NCBI RefSeq assembly: GCF_018812025.1
Contig: NC_063058.1
Coordinates: forward strand, 20,913,797-20,977,796
Direction of reading: 5' to 3'
Length of the DNA: 64,000 bases
Source of the DNA: Megalobrama amblycephala
Lineage: Eukaryota > Chordata > Actinopteri > Cypriniformes > Xenocyprididae
Shown: positions 12,001 to 21,427 of the stretch, one piece after another
Layout: every line of letters begins with the position of its first letter
How positions within the stretch are numbered: the stretch's first letter is position 1
Notes under the pieces: model-generated
Told to the model about the DNA's origin: nothing
Database searches by the model: none
Seen by the model: only the letters and a program-made list of their open reading frames with translations
Made by a program: the position numbers and the translations under genes

Positions 12001-13854
12001 TGTGTAAGCTTCCACAAGAACCAATGAGGTTTGTTCTCACTCGTCAAGCAGGTTCGCTTGAGCTTCTGTTTATGTTCGCTGCATGATCAATGTTTATATG
12101 TGAATAAAAGGCTAAATTCAATCTGTTCATCATACAAAGCGGTAGTGTCTCATCAAAAAATTTGGACTAAACCACTCAATTCATATGGATTAGTTTTATA
12201 TGGATTAGAACTCTTTATGAACTTTTTGAAATGACAACGTGGTAGTTGCGTAAACTGTCAATGGAGGGACAGAAAGCTTTCAGATTTCATTAAAAATATC
12301 TTCATTTGTTTCTCGAAGATGAACGACAGTCTTAAGAGTTTGGAACGACATGAGGGTGAGTAATTAACAACAAAATTTGCATTTTGGGTGAACTAACCCT
12401 TTAACTAAAACTATTATAAATGTTGAAATCAGCTTTTGCTGCATAACATTTTTGTGGAAATGGTTATACTTTTTTCAGGATTCTTTGATGAATAGAAAGT
12501 TCAATGAACAGCATTTATTTGCATTTATTAAATAGAAATCTTTTGTAACATTATAAATGTCTTCACTGTCACTTTTGATCAATTTATTGCATCCTTGATG
12601 AATAAAAGTATTAATTTCTCTCTTTTTTGAATGGTATCATTGTTTCCACAAAAATGTTATACAGCAAAAACTTTTCAGCATTGATAATTAGAGTTAGAAG
12701 AAATGTTTCTTGAGCAGCAAATCAGCAAATTAGAATGATTTCTGAAGGATCATGTGACACTGAAGACTGGAGTAATGATGCTGAAAATTCAGCTTTGATC
12801 ACAGGAATAAATTACATTTTAAAATATATTTAAATAGAATTTTTTTTTTTTTTTAAATTGTAATGATATTTCATAATATTACTGCAGCCTTAGTAAGCAG
12901 AAGAGACTTCTTACAAAAACATTAAAAATTGTAATGTTTCCAAACTTTTGACAGGTACAGTATATATATGTATATGTATGTGTGTGTGTTTCTTGTTTGT
13001 TCAAAATTGGAATAATTGAGTAATCTCTAATATCTTGACAGTAATATTAGTAAATGTGTTCAAAATAATATCTAAACATTAAAACATTACCTAATCTAAC
13101 ATTTTTTTTTGTGTTCAAGACTGCAATTTCAGATTCTGAGACATATGAACTACTTTTATGGTCTTTTTTTGGAACTTGGCAGCAGTCAAAAACAAGTATT
13201 GTGTTATCTGAACCAAATACAGTAAATCTTGTCACTATAAAAGATCTCACTGAAAATACATTGTACCCACCTGCAGGAGAAGAGCAGGAGAGCGAGAATG
13301 ACTCTATATCTGGAAGTGTGCTGGCTTCTTCAAACCAGCGGGATGAGGAGGCCGCATCCATAAGCACTAACGGTGACATCCGAAGCCGTCAGACCCAATC
13401 AGCTCCGTTGGCCACAGGAAGTTGGGTCAGATTTACTTGCTTCAGAACAACATCCCAAAAGGACCTGCAAAACACCTATAAACCCAACAATGGAGGTCAG
13501 GACATGACCAACGGGAAGGAAAGGCTGAGCCTGGTGTCGCAGAAGATTCTCATGCCACGTTATCAGAAGAGAAAGTGTTTATCCTCACGGGAGAAGAAGG
13601 TAACAAGGACCATTATGGCCATTCTGGTGGCGTTTGCAGCCACATGGACCCCCTACAATGTCATGGTACTCATCAACACTTTTTGCTCGGCCTGTATTCC
13701 AAACACAATGTGGATCTTTGGCTACTGGCTCTGCTACATAAACAGTACGGTTAACCCCGCTTGCTATGCCCTGTGCAATGTCACCTTCAAGAACACCTTC
13801 AAACAGCTGCTGACATGCAAGTACAGGAATATTAATGCCACCAGAAAACATTAA
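9005..13854 (+). CDS. chrm2: Muscarinic acetylcholine receptor M2 (two coding exons, 466 aa)
   Basis: This is a plasma-membrane class A GPCR for acetylcholine. The M2 subtype couples to Gi/o, lowers cAMP and opens GIRK channels, notably in heart. Coding exons are 9005-9827 and 13277-13854, spliced ACAG|gtctgt to ctgcag|GAGAAG; the frame carries through and gives 466 residues, the length of human M2. Visible features are N-glycosylation sites NLT and NKT before TM1; the ligand-binding Asp in LALDYVVSN of TM3; the DRY motif in SFDRYFC; a long third intracellular loop (about 211-384); REKKVTRTI leading into TM6; [15 protein letters not shown] in TM7; and the tail RNINATRKH. The tail resembles M2 (NIGATR) more than M4. 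The start has good context (aaaaATGG) just after an acceptor at 8972. In human the coding region is a single exon, so the 3.4-kb intron in the loop is unusual. Paralogue a or b is unresolved. Confidence 0.93.
10150..12400. mobile_element. Nest of transposons in the chrm2 intron
   Basis: The outer layer is a foldback element. Its arm at 10165-10440 ('gatatttttaatgaaatctgagagctttctgtccctccattgacag') is inverted at 12080-12400, which ends GGGTGAACTAACCCT|TTAA. A direct repeat of about 105 bp (10436-10541 and 11966-12072) flanks the middle layer. The middle layer is a fragment (about 10585-11975) like the ISL2EU-type copy at 7.3-7.8 kb. Inside that is the 938-bp element described at 10896-11833. 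The left terminus of the outer element is eroded. Confidence 0.65.
10896..11833. mobile_element. TTAA-flanked element with AGGTGCC...GGCACCT ends
   Basis: The ends AGGTGCC and GGCACCT are inverted, and TTAA is duplicated at 10892-10895 and 11834-11837. The related copy at 7618-7790 reads gatcTTAAaatgtc with no insert, which gives the pre-insertion site. At 938 bp without a recognisable transposase it is non-autonomous. The TTAA target points to piggyBac- or Kolobok-type mobilisation. Confidence 0.85.
12420..12960 (+). repeat. Dispersed cyprinid-type repeat ('gactggagtaatgatgctga' family), copy 1
   Basis: The text 'ggatcatgtgacactgaag', 'actggagtaatgatgctg' and 'cacaggaataaattacattt' recurs at 14880-15100, 22750-22930, 25700-26000 (inverted), 41935-42260 and 54440-54760. 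The family has no coding capacity here. I cannot name it with confidence. Confidence 0.75.
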
Positions 13855-13992
13855 GACAAGTTGTATGCACTTTCATGGAGAATATCCTGAAGTCTGGTGG
13901 TTTGCATCTATAGACCTTATTCACAGCAGCGCCATCTTTGATTTTTGTACGGGAATGAAAGCGAGGCTGAAAGGGATGGACACATCTCTTAA

Positions 13993-14578
13993 AGGGTTAG
14001 TTCACCCAAAAATAAAAATTCTGTCATTAATTACTCATCCTCGTGTCGTTCCACACCCGTAAGACCTTCGTTCATCTTCAGAAACACAAATTAAGATATT
14101 TTTGATAAAATCTGATGGTTCAGTGAGGCATTGACAGCAAGATAATTAACACTTTCAATGTCCAGAAAGCTACTAAAGACATATTTAAAACAGTTCATGT
14201 GACTACAGTGGTTCAATGAGCGGCGAGAATACTTTTTATGTGCCAAAAAATCTAAATAACGACTTTATTCAACAATATCTAGTGATGGCCGATTTCAAAA
14301 CACTGTTTCATGAAGCTTCAGAGCTTTACGAATCAAATCAGTGGTTCGAAGCGCCAAAGTCACATGATTTCAGTAAACGAGGCTTTGTTACGTCATAAGT
14401 GTTTCGAAATTTCAATAGTTCACGTGACTTTGGCAGTTTGATACGCGCTCCGAACCACTGATTCAAAACAAAAGATTCATAAAGCTTCGAAGCTTCATGA
14501 AGCAGTGTTTTGAAATCGTCCATCACTATATTGTTGAATAAAGTCGTTATTTTGGGGGTTTTTTGCCGCACAAAAAAA
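13993..14578. mobile_element. Truncated TTAA foldback element in the chrm2 3' flank
   Basis: It begins AGGGTTAGTTCACCC after TTAA (13989-13992), only 135 bp after the chrm2 stop codon, so it may lie within the 3' UTR. The second arm breaks off in unrelated DNA near 14578, and the right terminus is missing. Confidence 0.75.
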
Positions 14579-14879
14579 CTCTGGACAATATGAACTCTGG
14601 AAAATTATAAGTGATCTAAGAGCTTTAAAACACTGCAAGTTTAATCCTCACAGCCTCGATTTCATTCCTGCTCTGAATAAGGTCACTTCCTGGGTTTGAA
14701 AATACCAGGCCAAGCTGTTGAAACATTCACATGTTACTTCAGCAGCCAAATTAGAAAGACTACAGAAAAGAAGTGGTTAACTGTTTAATAGTGTTTTAAT
14801 TCTTGCATTATTACGTTTAGGGTCAGTTTTTTTAATGCATTAAATTGATCATAAGTCTTTACATTGTTATATATGTAAA

Positions 14880-15100
14880 ATGAAATAAATTTTGAATATC
14901 CTGTTCATCAAAGAATCCTGAAAAAAATGGAATTTATCATTTATAATAATATGTTTTTTGAGCAGCAAATGAATTAAATGAATTCAGAAGGATCATGTGA
15001 CACTGAAGACTGGAGTAATGATGCTTTTGAAATATATTAAAACTGAAGACTTTAAATTGTAATGATATTTCAAAATATTACGGTTGTTGAAGAGAACTTC
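14880..15100 (+). repeat. Dispersed repeat, copy 2 of the family at 12420
   Basis: It contains 'gttcatcaaagaatcctgaaaaaaat' type text followed by 'aaggatcatgtgacactgaa' and 'gactggagtaatgatgct'. Compared with the copy at 41935-42260 it is internally deleted. Confidence 0.7.
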
Positions 15101-15403
15101 ATTACAATACACATATTTCTTAAGAGAATCACATGTTCTCTATATATCAATGTGACTTCATTTTCCAGTCATTTAAGCATGCCAATAATGGTGTTTCAAT
15201 ATTATATATAATCTGTGTTTTAGGATTCACACATTTTTGACTAATAAATTTCCATGACTTTTACAGCTATTTGTCATTGCAAATTTCTAAAGAAATGCTT
15301 TAAAAACCAATAGATTTTGCAAATTCTAGCTGGTGCAGTACGTTTTTTTTTCTGATTGTGATTAGTCTGTGCTTGGCAAGTATAATGATTATTTAGTTAT
15401 TTA

Positions 15404-15757
15404 TGTGACCCTGGACCACAAAACCAGTCATAAGTCACACAGGTATATTTGTAGCAATAGCCAACAATACATTGGGTCAAAATTACAGATTTTTCTTTTA
15501 TGCCAAAAATCATTAGGATATCAAGCAAAGATCATGTTCCATGAAGATATTTTGTAAATTTCCTGTCGTAAATATATCAAAAGATTATTTTTGTAAGAAG
15601 TATGCATTTCTAAGGACTTAATTTGGACAAGTTTAAAGGCGATTTTCTCAATATTTTGATTTTTTGCACCCTCAGATTCCAGATTTTCAAATATTGTCCT
15701 ATCCTAACAAAAAAAAATATTTGATCCTTATGACTGGTTTTGTGGTCCTGGGTCACA
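15404..15757. mobile_element. MITE with TGTGACCCTGGACCACAAAA terminal repeats
   Basis: The left end tgtgaccctggaccacaaaa with 'ccagtcataag' is mirrored by cttatgactgg and ttttgtggtcctgggtcaca at the right. Flanks share a 'tattta' core, compatible with an eroded target duplication. It is a 354-bp noncoding element. Confidence 0.85.
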
Positions 15758-16514
15758 TATTTATAAGCATTTTTACTTGCTATTAAATGTATAAACATAT
15801 TCAATTATGTTACTTCATGTATATGCACTAAGTTTTTTAGGTGTTATTAATCTATGTGTGGTAGAAATTTAGTGAAATTATGGAAAGAAATTGAAAGCAA
15901 AAAGAATGTATCAGTGTTGTAATGATTTGGAGAACGTGATTAAAAAAATAACAGGAAAACAATTTAGTTAAAAACAATTTTAGCTTTAATCATTTATCAT
16001 AGGAAAATAAACAGACATCTTGTAGGTCATTAACAAGCAAACTGGCCTTTTTTTTTTTTTTTTTTAAACAAAGTTTAAATTGCATATGTTCCATTTTACC
16101 AGGGAGGAATCACATGAAACGAACAAGCTTGTCCACACACATGGTAAACTTTTTTTTTTCTTTCCTCTCTCCAATTTACAGTATAATGCTGGTATTTCAG
16201 GATAAATACTCAAAGGCAGTGACAAAATGCGTTTGTCAGTGGAAATGAGAATAAGAGACATTTTACCTCAATATGAAGCTCTAAAACAAAGTACAGAAAA
16301 ACAAAGGCATTCAAGGGAACCATCATAATTCAGACTATACCATTAGGAAGGCTGTTCAGTGTTTTATTGCTGATTCAATTTGAACTACATCAAGCCCCTT
16401 TTCCAAACAGGCTTAGTAACAAAGTACATGATGCTGCGACTGTGCGTCTTAATAATATAATACACGTCTCTAGAAAAACAAGACATCACTGGCGACACTG
16501 AGGTAGCGTAAACG

Positions 16515-17750
16515 TTACGAGGCGTAGCAGGGCAGGATCTCAGAGGCGTCTCCTAAACCCTTGACCTCGGTCATTTGCCAAAGTCCCAAGTTCAACACCT
16601 TAAGGCAGGGCAGCTGCGTGATTCTCTCCAGTCCCCTTTTGGTTATTTTGGTGCAGCCGTACAGGTCGATCCCGGTCAGCTGCGTCAGATGATCCGCAAT
16701 GAGCTCGAGGCCCTTGTCCGTGATCCGGACGCACTGGCCGATGTTCAGCGTCTTCAGTTCGTGCATCTGCCGGACCATCCTGTTGATCCCGTCGTCGCTG
16801 ATGTGGCACGAGCAAAGCGACAGGGATTTGAGCTGGTACAGGCCCTGCGCGATGTAAGCCAGGCTCTGGTCGCCCACTTTGTCGCAAAACGACACGTCCA
16901 GCCCGTACAGCCTCAAAGCGCCCATGGAAAGATGCATGATGCCCGTATCGCTGATGTTATCGCACGAGCGCAAGTTAAGAGTCCAGAGTTGGGTCATGTG
17001 TGACAGGTGGATCATGCCGGCGTCGGAAATCCCGCCGCAGAAGCTCAAGTTCAGGACTTTCAGCTTGTTTAGGCCCTTGGAAATGTGTTTAAGCGACAGA
17101 TCGGTGAGTTTCTGACAGTCCTGCAAGGTGAGGTGCTCCAAACTCAAGCAGCCCTCCGCGGCGCTGCGCGTCATGCCGGCCAGGTGCCCGATGCCCACGT
17201 CCGAAACGTGCCGGCAGCTTCTCAAGTTCAGGCTTTTGAGGTTATGAAGGCCCCAAGCGATGAGCAACAACCCCGTGTTGGTGATATTACTACACCCACC
17301 GAGATCCAACAGTTCCAGGTTCTTCAGATACTGCGCAATCCTGCCCAAACTGGAGTCGGTGATCTGTTTGCAAAGGCTGAGGTTGAGGATCCTCAGTGAG
17401 GGGATGTCCTGCACGAAAGCATGACCGAGGCCGTTATCCGTCAGGTTGTAGCATCCACTCAAGTTAAGGCTCTCGATGTTGGGCATGCCCTGAATAACAT
17501 AGCTAAGGCTGCGCCTCAGGCTGAGGATCTGGACTTTCTTGATCCCTCTGGTTTGGAGGCTGGGGAAGAGCGATGGGTTTGCTCTTCTCAGATGGAGTTT
17601 GGCTTCTACTCCCCTCCAGACGGATTTGTGGTACGAGGCGTCTCTCCACGCCGTGCACACTTGCGCGACTCTGCCTTTGCCTTTAACGTCCAGGTAGTTG
17701 AATATCATCGCTAAGATCTCCGGGAAAAGGCTCGAGACGTGGATCTCCAT
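16515..17750 (-). CDS. fbxl14: F-box and leucine-rich repeat protein 14
   Basis: This is the substrate-recognition subunit of an SCF (Skp1-Cul1-F-box) ubiquitin ligase. In other vertebrates FBXL14 targets include Snail-family factors. The 411-residue single-exon frame begins with an F-box (about residues 2-48, LFPEILAMIFNYLDVKGKGR, then WRDASYHKSVWRGVEAKLHL). It continues in about eleven leucine-rich repeats of the 'LNLSGCYNLTDNGL' type up to KVLNLGLWQMT. Identity to the vertebrate family looks very high throughout. The tail after LWQMTE (VKGLGDASEILPCYAS) differs from mammalian forms, in which the last few residues come from another exon. This tail could be the genuine fish end or read-through past a weak donor (ACCGAG|gtcaag). 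The codons are GC-rich, and several antisense frames here are its shadows. Paralogue a or b is unresolved. Confidence 0.93.
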   Translation of the reverse strand: MEIHVSSLFPEILAMIFNYLDVKGKGRVAQVCTAWRDASYHKSVWRGVEAKLHLRRANPSLFPSLQTRGIKKVQILSLRRSLSYVIQGMPNIESLNLSGCYNLTDNGLGHAFVQDIPSLRILNLSLCKQITDSSLGRIAQYLKNLELLDLGGCSNITNTGLLLIAWGLHNLKSLNLRSCRHVSDVGIGHLAGMTRSAAEGCLSLEHLTLQDCQKLTDLSLKHISKGLNKLKVLNLSFCGGISDAGMIHLSHMTQLWTLNLRSCDNISDTGIMHLSMGALRLYGLDVSFCDKVGDQSLAYIAQGLYQLKSLSLCSCHISDDGINRMVRQMHELKTLNIGQCVRITDKGLELIADHLTQLTGIDLYGCTKITKRGLERITQLPCLKVLNLGLWQMTEVKGLGDASEILPCYAS

Positions 17751-18175
17751 TTCTAAGAGCAGCTCGTTAGCTTAGCGAAGTTACTAGTCTGGTTTTCTGC
17801 CGGCGAGGACCGCATGTACATAAAAATGCCGGGGGAAATGTCCGAACGAAGTAAACACGCAACAAAAATAAAAAACGAACGCGCTTTGTTGCATTTAAAA
17901 CTTGCTGAGAGATTCATTCGCTTGGAATAACCAGCTTACGTCGCTGTATTTGCACCGCCAGGTCTTTGTAACGGCTGTTTCCAGATCGCGACACATGTTT
18001 AGTAAACATAAATGTAAATCCATGAAAAAGCTCGACGAAAAGACTTTGAAAAACGAAACGTTAATGGTTGGAGAAAACAAACGATTTCGCATGAATACAA
18101 ATCAGCCATTTGACGAAAACTATGGAGTCCGGTTTCCGGTAGCCTTTGTCTTCATCCTTTCAAAACGGGGAGGGT
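17751..18175 (-). promoter_or_regulatory. fbxl14: 5' UTR and likely promoter region of fbxl14
   Basis: The 120 bp before the ATG is moderately GC-rich and CpG-containing ('cgaggaccgcatgtac', 'gccggggg' on the plus strand) and not repetitive. No convincing TATA box was found. The start site is not defined by the sequence. Confidence 0.4.
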
Positions 18176-18359
18176 GACTGTTCACCGGGCTGTTTTTATT
18201 GTATGGAAAAAAAACATTTGTTTATGTTCAAAATGTCTGAAATGTATCTAAAAAGGTATTGTTTTTCCCTGAAAACATATAAATCATTACCTTTGCTCGA
18301 ATTAATTCAAATTCTGTTTATTTTCAAACAACAACAACCCCTCTATTCGTAATGGTATG

Positions 18360-18850
18360 TCCGACTCATTTCCGCGAATCGGTTCTTTTGAGCAGTTTCA
18401 AAGAATCAGTTCACAAAAATGATACGTCGAGACACAAATACTTCTGTACGTCTCGTCTATGACATTTTACATTCATAAAACATAGAAATGACGTTTTATA
18501 ATCACTTTTATTCATAAAAGCAGACATTCAGCTAATAAAAATAACTTAAGTCTCAAGGTTTTGGCACGTCTAGATAATTTAAATAATTAAAACGTGAACA
18601 CCAAATCTGTTTTGTGTTGATAAAAGTAAACACACAAAATTAGGTGCTCATAACTGATATTCGGGTACTAAAATAACGTCAAATCCTTGTTTCACTCCAA
18701 ATGCTTATATGAGCTCACTAGTTTTTAAGATTTTGACGGTCTCGGTTCAAAATGTAATCGTTCAGATGGGTTTTATGAAGCGTTTCAAGTGATTTACTAA
18801 AACGATTCGGCTCAAAAGAATGATTCATTCACGAATCAAACCTTGCTTCC
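18360..18850. mobile_element. Remnant of an inverted-repeat element
   Basis: The text 'gaatcggttcttttgagcag' at 18377 is matched in inverted sense by 'cgattcggctcaaaagaat' at about 18805. Nearby, 'tcaaagaatcagttcac' is loosely mirrored. The interior is AT-rich and noncoding. Ends are not resolved. Confidence 0.5.
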
Positions 18851-20300
18851 GGCTCAACTTCACTGACCCGTCCGTAAACAAATACAAGCTCCAGTTATCT
18901 GTGAATACGAAATCAAACGTGAGTTTTTCACGCTTATGCCTGAACCTAACCTGTTCATCTTAACGAACGAGTGATTTAAGTAAATTATAACGAAAGCAAC
19001 AATGAAATATGAGCCTGACCAGTATAAAACCCAGCCATAGCTACTCTTGTACTTTGAAACAGTCATAAACATGAAGCATAAAAGCATTTTACTACAAATT
19101 CAGTCTTGTTGAGGTTGTCCACAGCAGCACACATGAAAGCTGATAACAAATTCAGTATGAAACAAAGCACAGACTTCAGAAATAACAGTGCAAAGTATTA
19201 AAGTACCACTGTAAACCTTTTAAATTTCTAAAAATGTTCCTTGTGTAAAAAATCTATGTAAGATATGCTCAATTTCTTTCTATAAAACTACAGAGAAACT
19301 GACCAATTTATAACCCAAGTCAAAAAGCTTCCATACATAAAAATAAGAGAAACAAAAATCACAAACTCTTTTCCTTATCATTTTTCATACATTGAGGTGT
19401 TTATGCATCCTTTCTGTTTTATATTCTGGAATATACATTTATCCAATTATGCTTAAGGTTATTTAACCCATTCAATTAACTCTTGAATTCTAAAGAAATC
19501 AGACAAAAGTCTTTTTAAATTAAGCAAATGTTATATAAAATTACCTTACAAAAAAGCATATTATAGCCAATAAGTGAAATGTTCAATTTCAGTTTCATCT
19601 TACACAATTTTTCTGTATTTGTACTATTTTATCAACTAGCTAAAAGGGAGTTTTTGTTAACACATTCAATTAGCAAACCCTGTTTGCTCTCTGGCAGCTC
19701 ATTATCATCACATAAAAAAAGCAACAAGCTTGAGAACGTACAATGTTCTGCACTGTATTATCATTAGCAATAGTTATTCTCACAAATTAAGAGACTAATT
19801 TCATTTTATACCATTAAGAGTGCAGGTTAGATTGGCAATGACTTAGAAGCACTAAATGTAGTTCATTTAAAGCCCTATGACAATAAATAGTGCATGAGAT
19901 CAAGAGTGACAACAATGGAAGAGATTTCTACATTTAGTGATACTGTCGCCTCATAACACAATACGTTAAGTGTAGCTCACTTAAGATGCGGTCACATTTT
20001 GCGAGCAAAAAAGGTCAATTGTTTAATATTAATAATGTATAGATGTATGAAGCACAGCTCACACAGAAGTCACTTTCAGTTTCAAACCAAGCAGCTTTCT
20101 GTTGGTCAACGCGGCGAATTTGCGTGACCAACTTGAGAATCTGTTGAGAAATCTGCGTGGGGAAATCTTTTGTGAAATTACCACAAAAATCACGTGGATT
20201 CCTATTGAAATGTCTGGAATTTGCTCGCGAAAATTCACCAAACAACAGTAAATGTGACTGCACCTTTAAACATAAAATGAGAGACAGTAAAATGCCTTTA
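18851..20300. other. Noncoding stretch between fbxl14 and prr5
   Basis: No gene is supported. The block 20060-20275 ('caaaccaagcagctttctgttggtcaacg', 'gaaatctgcgtggggaaatc', 'ttgctcgcgaaaatt') is a diverged copy of 61640-61835 in wnk1 and is therefore a dispersed repeat. The rest holds nothing I can name. The 3' UTR of prr5 may reach into this region. Confidence 0.5.
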
Positions 20301-20306
20301 GTGCCG

Positions 20307-21146
20307 TCAACTCGATAAATCGCATCTAAGATAAAAGTTTGTTTACATAATATATGAGTATATATAATATTATATTTAAATACATAATATGTGTGTGTAT
20401 ATTATATTTAAACAAACTTATCTTAGAAGCGATTAATTGCGATTAATCAATGTGACAATCTAGTACTGTCAAATCGATTAATCGCGATTGATCGCTTATA
20501 AGATAAAAGTTTGTTTAAATAATATATACACATATTATGTATTTAAATATAGTATTATATACACATATATATTATGTAAACAAACTTTTATCTTCGAAGT
20601 GATTAATTGCGATTAATCAATGTGACAGTCTAGTACTGTCAAATCGATTAATCGCGATTGATCGCTTCTAAGATAAAAGTTTGTTTAAATATAATATATA
20701 CACACATTATGTATTTAAATATTATATATACAATCATATATATATTATGTAAACAAACTTATCTTAGAAGCGATTAATTGCGATTAATCAATGTGACAAT
20801 CTAGTACTGTCAATTCGATTAATCGCGATTGATCGCTTCTAAGATAAAAGTTTGTTTAAATAATATACACATATATTATGTATTTAAATATTATATATAC
20901 AATCATATATATATAATGTAAACAAACTTATCTTAGAAGCGATTAATTGCGATTAATCAATGTGACAATCTAGTACTGTCAAATCGATTAATCGCGATTA
21001 ATCGCATCTAAGATAAAAGTTTGTTTAAATAATATATACACACATATTATGTATTTAAATATTATATATACAATCATATATATATTATGTAAACAAACTT
21101 TTATCTTAGAAGCGATTAATCATGATTAATCGATTTGACAGTACTA
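20307..21146. repeat. Tandem array of a palindromic element, about five units of 170 bp
   Basis: Units start at about 20307, 20461, 20631, 20802 and 20971 and are about 170 bp each. Each unit opens with 'tactgtcaaatcgattaatcg' and ends with the near reverse complement 'gattaatcaatgtgacaatc'. An AT-rich centre lies between the inverted 'aagataaaagtttgttta' and 'taaacaaacttatctta'. A single diverged relative ('tgctgtcaatcgattaaaaa') is at 62957. This looks like a MITE amplified head to tail into a small satellite. Confidence 0.88.
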
Positions 21147-21427
21147 AATTCATTAAAATGGACACATTCCATGTCTAATGTCAATGAAAAACTATGTAGA
21201 AAAATTCAAAAATCCACCCACAGGTTTAGAACATTATTAAAACAATCGCTTTAAACTGAGTCCTCTCCCATTTTTCCCACAAAACAGCCCTGGCTTTTGC
21301 GCAAAGCTGGAATGAAATTCCAGTTTTAAAAATACACAACGTACAGAGCTACTTCACAAGTTCACAGAAAATAGTAGTAGTTTATAATCAATCATCTGAA
21401 ATGGATTCTTCACAGCAATTCATTCCA

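Noticed and set aside
16575..17714. Several plus-strand and second-frame open frames of 60-142 codons.
   Set aside because: They are shadows of the GC-rich fbxl14 coding exon. None has a recognisable domain.
20307..21146. Regular direct repeats reminiscent of a CRISPR array.
   Set aside because: Units are contiguous, about 170 bp and palindromic with no unique spacers, in a vertebrate genome. It is a satellite-like array.
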